Origin: Ornithinibacillus bavariensis
GTDB taxonomy: Bacteria; Bacillota; Bacilli; Bacillales; Amphibacillaceae
Direction of reading: 5' to 3'
Assembly: GCF_018333235.1 (NCBI RefSeq)
Contig: NZ_BORP01000003.1
Location: forward strand, 1-64,000
DNA length: 64,000 bases
The position numbers and the translations under genes are program-made. Shown piece after piece: positions 8,105-16,981 of this stretch. The notes beneath the pieces are model-generated. The model ran no database searches. It was not told the origin of the DNA and saw nothing but the letters and a program-made list of their open reading frames with translations. Positions within the stretch are counted from its first letter, which is position 1. Every line of letters begins with the position of its first letter.

Positions 8105-8675
8105 AAGCTGCACTATGCTTCATTTCGAACCTCAAACATAGCTCGAAATGATGTTTATACCCTCTCTATGATTCATTTCGTACACCCAACTTGGACCAAA
8201 ATGATGTTTATACCTGCTCTACGCTTCATTTCACACCTCTGACTGGATTGAAATGATGTTTATACCTCATCTATGCTTCATTTTACATCCCTTACTAGGG
8301 CTGAAATGATGCTTATTCCCGTTCTATGCGTCATTTCACATCCCTTACTAGGACTGAAATGATGCTTACACCCGCTCTATGATTCATTTTAAACCCTTGA
8401 CTCGGTTCAAATGATGCTTATTCCTGCTCTATGCTTCATTTCAAGCCCTGAGTCTGGCCAAATGATGCTTACACCCGCTCTACGCTTCATTTCGCACCTC
8501 TAACTAGATTGAAATGATGCTTATGCCTACTCTATGCTTCATTTCAAGCCCCTAGGCAAGACCAAATGATGCTTATTCCCGCTCTATGATTCATTTCACA
8601 TCCCTAACTAGGACTGAAATGATGTTTATACCCACTCTTCCTCCAGCCCTCCTCAAACAAAATGATGTTTATCCC
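8105..8675. repeat. Tandem array of about 11 hairpin units, 52-53 bp period
   Basis: The motif CATTTC (or CATTTT) recurs at 8121, 8174, 8227, 8279, 8332, 8385, 8437, 8488, 8540 and 8592, followed by a degenerate eleventh unit. Each unit is an imperfect palindrome with outer arms CATTT.../...AAATG and a variable centre, joined by a conserved linker resembling ATGCTTATNCCCGCTCTATG. Several units keep the pairing despite base changes (TTCGA/TCGAA in unit 1, TTCA/TGAA in units 3, 5 and 10, GCC/GGC in unit 7). The period is not a multiple of three and no reading frame spans it, so it is non-coding. It fills the gap between the convergent NERD pseudogene and rsbX. Confidence 0.85.
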
Positions 8676-8720
8676 CTCTAATCAAAGCCACGTCCTTCTG
8701 AATCAACCACAATTCTATAG

Positions 8721-8752
8721 ATAAAAAAATAAGACTAGCACTTTGCCAGCCT
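8721..8752 (-). terminator. Terminator of the sigma-B operon
   Basis: On the minus strand GGCTGGCA...TGCTAGTC forms an 8-bp stem (two wobble pairs in RNA), followed by TTATTTTTTT. It begins at the rsbX stop codon. Confidence 0.65.
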
Positions 8753-9341
8753 ATTTATGCTCATATCGAATTGCAATTAAGGTCGTATCGTCTTTTCTTG
8801 GGCGGTTACTTTTTAATTCGAAAGTCTGTGTGATTCTTTCAACATCTTTATCAAAAAAGTAGCTTTCTGATAAATCTTTATTGGTTACTCCGTCCGTATA
8901 GAGTATAAAATTCATCTCGTCCTCAAGTGGTTCATGGATGAGTTTAATTTTTGTGTGATAGCCAGCTAAGTAACCTGCAGTTGGAATGCTGCGTTTCTTT
9001 TCATTTTCACCTGTAACAGTCATTACTCCTACATTTCCGATAGATGAAATAGAGTAGCTCTCCATCTCATAGTTAATTTTTAATAATGCTAGGACGGAGC
9101 CACGCTTTCCAAGTAGCTTCTCGTTACACTTTACTATGATTTGTTCAACAGAATCAGAGTTATTTTCCTTAATGGTATCTATGACAATTTTGGATGACTC
9201 TTTTGCAAATTCTCCACTACCTAAGCCATCTGCGAGCGCACAAATAAATCCATGTTTTGTTTCTAGATAGTAATAGCTATCTCCACATTCAGAATTCCCG
9301 TCCTTTGCTTGCTGAAAAACTGATACGTTAATACGGTTCAT
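8751..9341 (-). CDS. rsbX: RsbX, phosphoserine phosphatase of the stressosome
   Basis: A 196-residue PP2C-type phosphatase. It shows the metal-binding LADGLGSGEFA motif near residue 36 and the C-terminal YTDGVTN motif near 148, and its length is close to B. subtilis RsbX. It removes phosphate from RsbR and RsbS after stress, resetting the stressosome. It is the last gene of the operon, five bases after sigB, and is followed by a hairpin with a T run. Confidence 0.93.
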   Translation of the reverse strand: MNRINVSVFQQAKDGNSECGDSYYYLETKHGFICALADGLGSGEFAKESSKIVIDTIKENNSDSVEQIIVKCNEKLLGKRGSVLALLKINYEMESYSISSIGNVGVMTVTGENEKKRSIPTAGYLAGYHTKIKLIHEPLEDEMNFILYTDGVTNKDLSESYFFDKDVERITQTFELKSNRPRKDDTTLIAIRYEHK

Positions 9342-9346
9342 AATTA

Positions 9347-10135
9347 TTACAATACCTCCGCACTATCTGAATTTATTGCTTCACGGAGTTTTTTTAAAGA
9401 CCTACGCTGTAAACGTGAAACATGCATTTGTGAAATTCCTAATCGTTCACCTGTTTCTTTTTGACTCAAATTCTCGAAATAAGTATACCTAATAATCTGT
9501 TGTTCACGTTCCGTTAGAATAGGTAGTACTTTCTCGATAAGCATTTTATAATCAATTTGTGTGTAACCTGATTCATTAGCCCCAATCATATCGATTATCG
9601 CAACTGTACTACCGTCTGATGTACCTTCGATATTTTTATCTACTGATATGGCCTTGTAGCTCTTGTTCATTTCCATCGTCTCTAGTATTTCTTCCTCAGA
9701 GACCTCCAGATACTCAGCAATTTCTTGTACTGTCGGTGAGGTTTGCTTAATTGTAGTTAGTTCGTCAACGGCTTTCTTAATTTTCGGACCCAATTCCTTT
9801 ATTCTTCTTGGTACGTGAACACTCCATGTTTTATCTCGAATAAACCGTTTTATTTCTCCGACTATCGTAGGGATTGCAAAGGATTCGAATGTTTTACCAA
9901 ATGAGGCATCGAAGCGTTTAATAGCTGCCAAAAGCCCTATCATTCCGACTTGAACTAAATCTTCATGAATCATACTATTCTTAGAGTATTTTCTGGCAAT
10001 GGATTCAACAAGATCTTGGTAGGTATGGATAATTTTCTGCTGTGTCACTTCATCAGAAGGGTTTTCTTGAAGATATTTAATCCACTCGTAAACCTCATCT
10101 CTTCCTTTATTGTCCGGTTGAGACGTGGTCGTCAT
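9347..10135 (-). CDS. sigB: RNA polymerase sigma factor SigB (general stress)
   Basis: A 262-residue sigma-70-family factor of the SigB/SigF group. Region 2 includes EDLVQVGMIGLLAAIKRFD near 60-80, and region 4 is a helix-turn-helix (LSQKETGERLGISQMHVSRL near 225-245). It directs transcription of the general stress regulon and is held inactive by RsbW. The ATG at 10135 follows GGGGTGGGG and overlaps the end of rsbW by 29 bases, consistent with translational coupling. A sigma-B promoter ahead of rsbV would give autoregulation. Confidence 0.96.
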   Translation of the reverse strand: MTTTSQPDNKGRDEVYEWIKYLQENPSDEVTQQKIIHTYQDLVESIARKYSKNSMIHEDLVQVGMIGLLAAIKRFDASFGKTFESFAIPTIVGEIKRFIRDKTWSVHVPRRIKELGPKIKKAVDELTTIKQTSPTVQEIAEYLEVSEEEILETMEMNKSYKAISVDKNIEGTSDGSTVAIIDMIGANESGYTQIDYKMLIEKVLPILTEREQQIIRYTYFENLSQKETGERLGISQMHVSRLQRRSLKKLREAINSDSAEVL

Positions 10136-10583
10136 TTAACCCCACCCCTAGTTTCTCAAGGTACTTTGTCATGAGGACAATAACACCAGAGTCATTTTTT
10201 ATTTCAACCTTATCCATTAAAGCATTAATCAAAAATAATCCAAAACCTCCTTCTCGAAGGTTTTCAATTGATTCTTCGTTAGCCTGGGGACCAATATCTT
10301 CTTTTATATCTTGTAAGTCAAAGCTCCCTCCACGATCTGCAACCATTATTTCTAAACGATTATCATATACACCAAACCCAATCGTTACTTCACCTTGCTC
10401 TTCAGCGCGATATGCATGGTTAACCACGTTCGTCACCGCTTCTGAAATTGAAATCTTCAAGTCCTCAATATCTTCATATGTGAAGCCCATTCGATTTGCT
10501 ATACCAGACAGGCTCAAACGTATAACACCTACATATTCTGGCTTTGCAGGAAACCTCATTTCAATAAAATCAAACGATTCCAT
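10107..10583 (-). CDS. rsbW: RsbW, anti-sigma-B factor and serine kinase
   Basis: A 158-residue GHKL-fold kinase. The N box SEAVTNVVNHAY (near 47-58), the D-box DRGGSFD and the glycine-rich lid EGGFGLFLI are visible. It binds SigB to keep it off RNA polymerase and phosphorylates RsbV. Its start directly follows the rsbV stop. Confidence 0.95.
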   Translation of the reverse strand: MESFDFIEMRFPAKPEYVGVIRLSLSGIANRMGFTYEDIEDLKISISEAVTNVVNHAYRAEEQGEVTIGFGVYDNRLEIMVADRGGSFDLQDIKEDIGPQANEESIENLREGGFGLFLINALMDKVEIKNDSGVIVLMTKYLEKLGVGLNDDHVSTGQ

Positions 10584-10916
10584 TTATCCATCCACACCTC
10601 GAATCGTAGTGTTAATATCCATTACCTCATTTAATCCCGTTATTTGAAACAAACGATGCACCCTATCCTGCAAGTTTACTAGCTTTAGATTACTAGCATG
10701 CTCTTTTGCAGATTTTAGCGCATTAATAAATATTCCCAGACCCGTTGAGTCCATATAACTCACATTCTCTAAATTAATTTCTAGTAAATGTCCTTTTTTC
10801 ATTGTTAGTGGGAGTAATGCTTCTTTTAACTCCGATGCTGTATAAACATCAATTTCACCGGATAAATGAACAAACGATTCATTGTTCTTTTCATCTATTT
10901 GAATTTGTAGATTCAT
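10584..10916 (-). CDS. rsbV: RsbV, anti-anti-sigma factor
   Basis: A 110-residue STAS-domain protein with the phosphorylatable Ser in VSYMDSTGLGIF near residue 56. Unphosphorylated RsbV binds RsbW and frees SigB. The ATG at 10916 is preferred over an upstream in-frame start at 10943 because GGAGGG lies six bases ahead and the length then equals the family norm. A sigma-B promoter lies just upstream. Confidence 0.94.
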   Translation of the reverse strand: MNLQIQIDEKNNESFVHLSGEIDVYTASELKEALLPLTMKKGHLLEINLENVSYMDSTGLGIFINALKSAKEHASNLKLVNLQDRVHRLFQITGLNEVMDINTTIRGVDG

Positions 10917-10974
10917 AACTAACCCTCCATTACCCCAAATCAAATAGTATTATTTTAATCCATTTGTATATCCC

Positions 10975-11000
10975 TTACCCCTTGCAAACCTAAGCTAAAC
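10975..11000 (-). promoter_or_regulatory. Sigma-B-dependent promoter ahead of rsbV
   Basis: The minus strand reads GTTTAG (10995-11000), a 14-base spacer and GGGTAA (10975-10980), close to the sigma-B consensus GTTTAA-N12-15-GGGTAT. The -35 box overlaps the rsbU stop codon. The position matches the autoregulatory promoter of the B. subtilis operon. Confidence 0.85.
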
Positions 11001-12005
11001 CTGTTTTTTTATCATAATCAGCGTAAAATCATCCCTTAGCTGAAAATTTTGCAAGCGTTCAAAATGGCGATATACATGATTAACAGCTTCCTGAGATGGT
11101 AGATGAATATATTTTTTGATTACATCAATCACTTCAGTTCTGTCAATAAATTGGTTATCCCTACGACATTCTGTTACTCCATCCGTAAGAAGTATAATAA
11201 TGTCACCCTTTTCGAGATTCAGTTCGTCCTGGACATAACTAGCATCCGGATTGACACCGAGAACCAATCCTTTTGATTCAATATCCTTAAATTTTTGTAG
11301 CCTACTGCTGTAATAAAAGCCTGGTTCGTGCCCCGCCGAAGAATAGTACAACTTTCCTGTATCCGGTTTATATTGCGCATAGAACATCGTAATGAACATA
11401 CTTGGATCGACATTTCTTTCTACAACACGATTTATGCTTGCAAGAACAGTATCAGTCGTCATAATATTCTCCGGAAAACTATCCATCGCATATTTTATCA
11501 TAGACATAGAAAGGGCAGCCGGAATGCCTTTTCCGATTACATCCGCAATGGTAATACTAATTGTACCATCCTTCCCCTTCACAAAATGATGGTAATCTCC
11601 ATTCATTTGATTGGCCGGCACACTTATTACACCGATATCCAATTCATCTGTCTCAGGTATTTTAGACTGTAGTAGCATTTTTTGCATTCGCGCTGCTACT
11701 AATATTTCTGATTTTATCGCTAGCTGTTTTTCTCGAAGATTTTGAAACTCCTGATGTGCAAGCCCATAGGAAATCATTGCCTCTAACAAAAAATGCATAG
11801 AAGGCTTAATTTTATCATGTAAATCTGGGTAAATTTCGAGTAGTGCCTGGATATGTAGATTAACAAACTCCTCTGGCAAAATATTTTTTTTTATAAAAGA
11901 CTTAGAGATTTGTTCTGCGCCATATAGTGCCTGCTCGTCTTGTGTTTCAATATATTTTTTTAATAAAGCTGTATAATTCCGTGTATCTATTTCTCTTGTA
12001 TCCAT
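10995..12005 (-). CDS. rsbU: RsbU, PP2C phosphatase activating SigB
   Basis: A 336-residue protein, almost the same length as B. subtilis RsbU. The N-terminal four-helix RsbT-binding domain covers about residues 1-85, and the C-terminal PP2C/SpoIIE-type phosphatase contains ADVIGKGIPAALSMSM near 160 and LLTDGVTECR near 285. It dephosphorylates RsbV after activation by RsbT. The start at ATG 12005 is chosen because TAGGAGAG precedes it; an upstream start at 12122 would overlap rsbT. Confidence 0.94.
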   Translation of the reverse strand: MDTREIDTRNYTALLKKYIETQDEQALYGAEQISKSFIKKNILPEEFVNLHIQALLEIYPDLHDKIKPSMHFLLEAMISYGLAHQEFQNLREKQLAIKSEILVAARMQKMLLQSKIPETDELDIGVISVPANQMNGDYHHFVKGKDGTISITIADVIGKGIPAALSMSMIKYAMDSFPENIMTTDTVLASINRVVERNVDPSMFITMFYAQYKPDTGKLYYSSAGHEPGFYYSSRLQKFKDIESKGLVLGVNPDASYVQDELNLEKGDIIILLTDGVTECRRDNQFIDRTEVIDVIKKYIHLPSQEAVNHVYRHFERLQNFQLRDDFTLIMIKKQV

Positions 12006-12096
12006 AGTGAACTCTCCTATTTTTATTAGGAATCTCATTAGACTATAAACAAACCTCTTTAGAAGTTCATAAAGCGTATCGTATAAGTCCCAGTTC

Positions 12097-12501
12097 TTAT
12101 CTAAGCCATTTGACAGTGACAATGGTTGTTCCCTTATTCACCTCGGATATAATATCAAAATCATCCATTAATCTTCTAACACCTGGCAAACCTGCACCTA
12201 ATCCACCAGAGGTTGAGAAACCGTCTTCCATTACTTGACTTAAATCTTTGATCCCAGGTCCCTTATCTTCTGCCTTAATGGAAATCCCTTTTGTATCTAG
12301 TGATTGCACTATATTAAAAGAAATTTTTCCTTCCCCGGCATATAAATAAATATTTCGAGCAAGTTCAGATATAGCTGTCGTAATACGTGCCTGATCGACA
12401 GTACCAAAGCCTATATTTTTGGCAATCTCGCGTCCCATTTGACGTGCTGCAACAATATCCCATTCTTTTAAAATGGTTACACAGGATTGGGAATTCATCA
12501 T
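12097..12501 (-). CDS. rsbT: RsbT, stressosome serine/threonine kinase
   Basis: A 134-residue GHKL-fold kinase. It has the N box SELARNIYLYAG near 45, EDKGPGI near 78 and the glycine-rich GGLGAGLPG near 98. Under stress it phosphorylates RsbR and RsbS, leaves the stressosome and activates RsbU. It starts just after the rsbS stop. Confidence 0.95.
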   Translation of the reverse strand: MMNSQSCVTILKEWDIVAARQMGREIAKNIGFGTVDQARITTAISELARNIYLYAGEGKISFNIVQSLDTKGISIKAEDKGPGIKDLSQVMEDGFSTSGGLGAGLPGVRRLMDDFDIISEVNKGTTIVTVKWLR

Positions 12502-12502
12502 A

Positions 12503-12859
12503 TTACTCCCCCAGTTCCTGATGTAATTTCAATAGGCCTTGTTCTAAATCCAATGCGGTAGGGACATTCTGTAAATGAATACCCAATTCAATTAGGGTCA
12601 TCGCAACCGCTGGTTGAATTCCAGTTAAGACAACTTTCGCCCCCATAAGGTCTGACATCGACACTACATCTCCTAATACCTTCGCAATAAAAGAATCAAT
12701 CACATCAACTGATGTTAAATCAATCACTACACCAGTTGCTTCTGTTTTATGAATTTCACCAAGTAAATCTTCTTGGAATTGAATCGCCGTATGATCGTCT
12801 AATTCTGTTTGAATTGATATTAACAAATAATTATGTAGTTTTAAAATAGGTATTCGCAT
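12503..12859 (-). CDS. rsbS: RsbS, stressosome scaffold (STAS)
   Basis: A 118-residue single STAS domain with the conserved phosphorylation site Ser in [12 protein letters not shown] near residue 57. With RsbR paralogues it builds the stressosome shell that holds RsbT. It lies five bases downstream of rsbR. Confidence 0.94.
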   Translation of the reverse strand: MRIPILKLHNYLLISIQTELDDHTAIQFQEDLLGEIHKTEATGVVIDLTSVDVIDSFIAKVLGDVVSMSDLMGAKVVLTGIQPAVAMTLIELGIHLQNVPTALDLEQGLLKLHQELGE

Positions 12860-12864
12860 CTAAT

Positions 12865-13734
12865 TTAGTCCTCCTTACTAATCCCTAGAATTTCATTAAA
12901 ATATTGGGATTTATTATCCATTTCCACTATCGACTTATTGGTAATTTCAAGCGCAAGCATAAAGCCTTTCTTCAATGTGCTTTTCGTAGGAAGTTGTGAG
13001 AAATTAATCCCCAAATTGACAATAGTTTGTGCAATCTCTGGACGTATCCCCACTAATATACACTTAGCCCCTAACAAACGAACCGCCTCGGTAGCCTGAA
13101 ATAAATGATGTGCAACCATGGTATCTACTACTGGTACACCCGTTATATCAATAAGTACCACTTCTGCATTATGTCGCATAACACCTTCCAACAAATTTTC
13201 CATGATAAATTTGGCACGTTCTGTATCAATCGTACCAATTAAAGGCATGATGGTGATGTTATCCATTACTGGAATTAATGGAGCAGATAATTCTTGTAAG
13301 GCAATTCGTTGTAGGGACACGATATGTTCCCAGCTAACTGAATATTCATTAACTAAATGTCTAATGATAGGCTCTACCCATGAATCAACATTACTCAATA
13401 CACTTGCTATAAACGCTGGATCAACTTCTTCCAATTTATTTAAAATAGTATTTAACGTCACTTTACGAAAAACTAATAATCCATCCGTAATATAGCTCAG
13501 TGGCCAGCCAAGATGGATGATTTTCTTTGAAAATTCCTCTACTACCATAGTCGAACCATTTTCTCTAATACTACTAAATATTACATTAACAAATTCCTTA
13601 TTATTGCTTTCATATAATTTATCAGAGATATCCATCGTGTAATTTACATTTTTTAATAAATTTATTTCCTTTAACCATTCATGGATAATATCATCACTAT
13701 TCTCAATGGCAATATTTCTCAGATCCCTGTTCAT
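12865..13734 (-). CDS. rsbR: RsbR, stressosome sensor
   Basis: A 289-residue protein from the ATG at 13734. It has an N-terminal non-heme globin-like sensor domain (about 1-150) and a C-terminal STAS domain containing the phosphorylated Thr in GVPVVDTMVAHHL near 190 and the second Thr in RPEIAQTIV near 225. It forms the turrets of the stressosome. TTGGGGGT upstream fits this start better than the in-frame ATG at 13779. As first gene of the operon it follows the ndoA terminator. Confidence 0.92.
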   Translation of the reverse strand: MNRDLRNIAIENSDDIIHEWLKEINLLKNVNYTMDISDKLYESNNKEFVNVIFSSIRENGSTMVVEEFSKKIIHLGWPLSYITDGLLVFRKVTLNTILNKLEEVDPAFIASVLSNVDSWVEPIIRHLVNEYSVSWEHIVSLQRIALQELSAPLIPVMDNITIMPLIGTIDTERAKFIMENLLEGVMRHNAEVVLIDITGVPVVDTMVAHHLFQATEAVRLLGAKCILVGIRPEIAQTIVNLGINFSQLPTKSTLKKGFMLALEITNKSIVEMDNKSQYFNEILGISKED

Positions 13735-13877
13735 CCCCGTACATACCCCCAATAAAATAAATATTATAAATATTTTCACATGATGTGATGATTATTGCAA
13801 ATATCTTTTGTAATGATTGTTTAATGATTGCCCTCGCCTAGAGTAACTTATAATTATGTTTTTTAATCACCAAAACA

Positions 13878-13917
13878 TAAAAAAACTCATAGTTATAAAT
13901 ATCTAACTATGAGTCAT
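13878..13917 (-). terminator. ndoA terminator
   Basis: On the minus strand ACTCATAGTTA...TAACTATGAGT is followed by TTTTTTT. It separates ndoA from the rsbR operon, although B. subtilis often reads through. Confidence 0.85.
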
Positions 13918-14276
13918 TATTGTCCATACATGTCCTTAAGCCCAAGACTTATTTCCAATGCATGATTTATTTTCTGCATCATTTCATGATCTAATTTGGT
14001 TATTTTATCTGTTAGTCGCTGTTTATCCAGTGTTCGAATCTGTTCTAACAAAATAACAGAATCTCGATCAAACCCATATCGTTTGGCATCTATCTCTACA
14101 TGCGTAGGTAATTTTGCTTTTTGAATTTGGGCTGTAATTGCAGCAACTATTACAGTTGGGCTAAATCGATTTCCAATATCATTTTGGAGGATCAATACAG
14201 GACGAACGCCCCCTTGTTCCGATCCAACTACAGGGGATAAGTCAGCGAAATAAACTTCGCCTCTCTGTACAATCAA
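13917..14276 (-). CDS. ndoA: EndoA/MazF-type mRNA interferase toxin
   Basis: A 119-residue PemK/MazF-fold endoribonuclease. [20 protein letters not shown] opens the family fold, with the conserved Arg in GGVRPVLIL near 25 and Thr in AAITAQI near 48. In B. subtilis the enzyme cuts mRNA at UACAU; that specificity is assumed here. Its antitoxin gene ends three bases upstream. The site between alr and rsbR is the same as in B. subtilis. Confidence 0.94.
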   Translation of the reverse strand: MIVQRGEVYFADLSPVVGSEQGGVRPVLILQNDIGNRFSPTVIVAAITAQIQKAKLPTHVEIDAKRYGFDRDSVILLEQIRTLDKQRLTDKITKLDHEMMQKINHALEISLGLKDMYGQ

Positions 14277-14279
14277 AAT

Positions 14280-14564
14280 CTACACCCCGATCACAGAGCG
14301 CTCTAAAGTTATTTCTGCCTCCTCTTCAGCTTGAAAAGCCTCTGAAGCAATAGAGAGATTGATTCTTGCCATTTCCTGATAGCCTTTTTGCATGGATTTA
14401 TAAAAATTTTGGATGTATTCTTCTTTCTTAGCTTCTAGATATGCTCTAGTTGCCTGACTGATGATGTCACTTAAATCTCGATTCTCTTTTTTCACTAATC
14501 CATCCACCTCGTTTAGTAGGGTTTTAGGTAGTCGTACCATTACTTCTTGTAAACTCTCCGACAA
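14280..14564 (-). CDS. ndoAI: EndoAI/MazE-type antitoxin
   Basis: A 94-residue ribbon-helix-helix antitoxin. The N-terminal RHH region carries EVMVRLPKTLLNEVDGL, and the C-terminal toxin-binding tail MARINLSIASEAFQAEEEAE closely follows B. subtilis EndoAI. A TTG start at 14564 is chosen because GGAGGTG lies eight bases ahead and it reproduces the family length. A longer reading to 14630 would add a poorly conserved extension. Confidence 0.9.
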   Translation of the reverse strand: MSESLQEVMVRLPKTLLNEVDGLVKKENRDLSDIISQATRAYLEAKKEEYIQNFYKSMQKGYQEMARINLSIASEAFQAEEEAEITLERSVIGV

Positions 14565-14708
14565 AACCAAGCACCTCCGCCAACCGCCTGAACGTCCATT
14601 TTCTATTTTAATCAAATCTAATAATATCATTGTATTGCTCTAATTGCAAAGGCTTCTTTAAGAATTTATAGGCTTATAGTCCTTGTCTTAAGAAATCTTA
14701 CGTTAGCT

Positions 14709-15836
14709 TCAATTTGAATCCACGTAGACCCTCGGTATTCGTTCGTTTATCATACAAGGTATTTCATAGGTTATCGTATCTAAATAGCGTGCGATTTCAT
14801 CCATCTCGATACAATCATTACCCTCTGAACCAATTAGCGTTACTTTTGTCCCTACATCATAATATCCATCTAGCTTTATCATCGTTTGATCCATGCAAAT
14901 TCTTCCGATAATTGGCATTCTCTTACCATTTACTAAAACGTTCATTCCCTGTAGTTTTCTATTCCAGCCATCGCCATAGCCAATGGGAATTGTCCCTATC
15001 CACTCATCATTTTTAGCAATATAGGTTTGCCCATAGCTAACCGATTCACCCTTGGCAATTTTTTTCACGTGAACTAGTCTACTATGAAGTGAAAAAGCTT
15101 GCTTCAGCTGGATAGCATGTTCTTCCCTCACTTCCTGAGATGGATACAACCCATACATGGATATGCCAAAACGCACACAATTATACATCTTTTCTGGAAA
15201 TCTTATTGCCGCAGCACTATTTCCTATATGAATCATAACTGGCTTCTTCCAGAACTTTTTAAATACATGCAGGAATGCTTCGAACCTCTCCGTCTGTTCC
15301 CGATAGAAAGAAAGATCCTCCGCATCTGCCGTCGCAAAATGTGTAAAAATACCAGATAAGTGTATATTCTTATTCTTAGCTATTTCCTGTAAAATACTTA
15401 CCATTTCTTCATCTGAACGTATTCCAATACGGCCCATCCCCGTATCTACTTTTAGATGGAGCTTTAAAGGATTTATTAAATCTTGTTTCCCTACTTCTTT
15501 AATCCAATCCAATTGAAAGAATGTTAAGGTTATATTATGTTCTGCTGCTACACTCGCATATTTGGCAGGAACAAACCCCAAGACAAGTATAGGTGCAGTA
15601 ATTGCGGCTTCTCTTAAAGTCAACGCTTCCTCTAGTATGGCAACTGCGAGTCCGCTCGCACCAGATTCTAATGCTTTTTTGGCCACTGGGACAATCCCAT
15701 GTCCATATGCGTTTGCCTTCACAACAGCTATAACGTTACTATCTTGCGGTAGTTTTTCCTTTATTTGCGTAATATTATACGCTATTGCATCAAGATTTAT
15801 TTCAGCCCAAGTATCACGGTACATTTTCTCTACCAC
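14709..15836 (-). CDS. alr: Alanine racemase (PLP-dependent)
   Basis: A 375-residue fold-type III enzyme that makes D-alanine for peptidoglycan. The PLP-binding Lys lies in VVKANAYGHG near residue 40. The second catalytic base Tyr is expected in the C-terminal domain, near SVSYGQTY. GTG at 15836 follows AAGGGAGT at eight bases. A different start at the internal ATG four codons later is possible. It sits just upstream of ndoAI, as in B. subtilis. Confidence 0.94.
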   Translation of the reverse strand: MVEKMYRDTWAEINLDAIAYNITQIKEKLPQDSNVIAVVKANAYGHGIVPVAKKALESGASGLAVAILEEALTLREAAITAPILVLGFVPAKYASVAAEHNITLTFFQLDWIKEVGKQDLINPLKLHLKVDTGMGRIGIRSDEEMVSILQEIAKNKNIHLSGIFTHFATADAEDLSFYREQTERFEAFLHVFKKFWKKPVMIHIGNSAAAIRFPEKMYNCVRFGISMYGLYPSQEVREEHAIQLKQAFSLHSRLVHVKKIAKGESVSYGQTYIAKNDEWIGTIPIGYGDGWNRKLQGMNVLVNGKRMPIIGRICMDQTMIKLDGYYDVGTKVTLIGSEGNDCIEMDEIARYLDTITYEIPCMINERIPRVYVDSN

Positions 15837-15887
15837 AAGTAATTACTCCCTTCGATTTTCACATAATCCTATTATATCAAAAATAAA

Positions 15888-15918
15888 AAGCAGACCCTTA
15901 ACATGGAGCCTGCCAACT
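15888..15918 (-). terminator. Terminator between ydcC-like gene and alr
   Basis: On the minus strand GCAGGCTCC...GGGTCTGC forms a stem followed by TTTTTATTTTT. It lies just after the lipoprotein gene. Confidence 0.65.
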
Positions 15919-15928
15919 TTTACTTTTT

Positions 15929-16951
15929 TTACTTTACTTCTTGACCTTGAACAGATTGCGCAACTTCAATTAGTTCTTCTCGTGTCAACTGGTCACTTGC
16001 TAAATAAAAGCTCATCCCATCATAATCCCACTCTACAGCATTCTCAGAGAGTACCCCTACAGCAAATCCTAGGTTTACAATATCACCATCCACTTCAACT
16101 GGAGAGGATAAGGTCTCAACAGCATTACGCTTCTCTTGAACTAGAGTGAAATTTCGATCTCCAGTAAAAGTGGAAATAACACGCTTCCCATCTGCTAATT
16201 TTACTTCAACACGATCTGCTAACTCTGCACCAACTGTGTTAACTGGAATCATCACCCGCAAATCCTCAGGCATTCCAGCTCCCGATGTTGGAACATCTTC
16301 CTCTTCGCTTACCTTTGCCATATTTTGATCGATTGCAAAATCCCCATCTTTTAAGGTAGGGTTTATCTTAAAGCTAGTAAACTTAACCTCCACAGCAGTT
16401 TTATCATCTGTGTTTAATACTTTTACCATGACAGGTGTATAGCTTTCCTTATCAATATATATCACTTGATGTGGTAGGTTGTTGTTACTTTGGTAATTAG
16501 TTTTTGTTTTAAAAATATAGTACTTGTCATCTGTAGTAAATTCAGCCCCTTTATCATTCTTAATATCTTCTACTAAGGATTGATATAGATATGGCTGGCT
16601 ACTATTGTTCGGCCAATCTGATTGAAATTTGAAGCTTTTCTTTAGCTCCGGTGTTAAGACAAATACACCATCCATATTTTTAAGAATTACTTGGCCACCC
16701 TTGTCCTCTTTATTACTAGAAAGAGCCACTCGATAAAAGTCCTTTTTCTTATGCCAGACATCAATTTTAAATACTTGTTCCTCTTGTCCAGTTGTCATTT
16801 TCATTTCAACATTCGTTTTATAACCTGTTAATCCATTTACACTTTCACCAAGCTTTTTCACGACATCCTCTTGTGACTTCTCACCACATGCAGCTAGGAC
16901 CAACATAATGCCAAATACGAATATCATCCATATACGTGATTTTTTTATCAT
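15929..16951 (-). CDS. LolA-fold lipoprotein (YdcC/GerS-like)
   Basis: A 340-residue predicted lipoprotein with a signal peptide and lipobox LVLAAC near residues 14-19. The mature part matches the LolA/LppX-like beta-sheet family of outer-envelope lipoproteins, represented in B. subtilis by the sporulation protein YdcC and in clostridia by GerS. The start at 16951 is set by AAGGGAG eight bases ahead; a start two codons earlier would be too close to it. The position between alr and acpS is conserved. A sporulation or germination role is inference. Confidence 0.82.
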   Translation of the reverse strand: MIKKSRIWMIFVFGIMLVLAACGEKSQEDVVKKLGESVNGLTGYKTNVEMKMTTGQEEQVFKIDVWHKKKDFYRVALSSNKEDKGGQVILKNMDGVFVLTPELKKSFKFQSDWPNNSSQPYLYQSLVEDIKNDKGAEFTTDDKYYIFKTKTNYQSNNNLPHQVIYIDKESYTPVMVKVLNTDDKTAVEVKFTSFKINPTLKDGDFAIDQNMAKVSEEEDVPTSGAGMPEDLRVMIPVNTVGAELADRVEVKLADGKRVISTFTGDRNFTLVQEKRNAVETLSSPVEVDGDIVNLGFAVGVLSENAVEWDYDGMSFYLASDQLTREELIEVAQSVQGQEVK

Positions 16952-16981
16952 GGACATATCTCCCTTGTCTAAATTTACCAA

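Noticed and set aside
8105-8675. CRISPR array
   Set aside because: Units are imperfect palindromes that drift in sequence; there are no identical repeats separated by unique spacers of constant size, and no cas genes are nearby.
10171-10647. 158-residue frame on the plus strand opposite rsbW/rsbV
   Set aside because: It is antisense to well-identified rsbW and rsbV and shows no family motif.
13776-13788. TCACATGATGTGA palindrome upstream of rsbR
   Set aside because: It is short, and resembles but does not match CRP/FNR-type sites; no supporting context.
15562-16149. 195-residue frame on the plus strand opposite alr and the lipoprotein gene
   Set aside because: It is low-complexity, antisense to two certain genes, and crosses their terminator.
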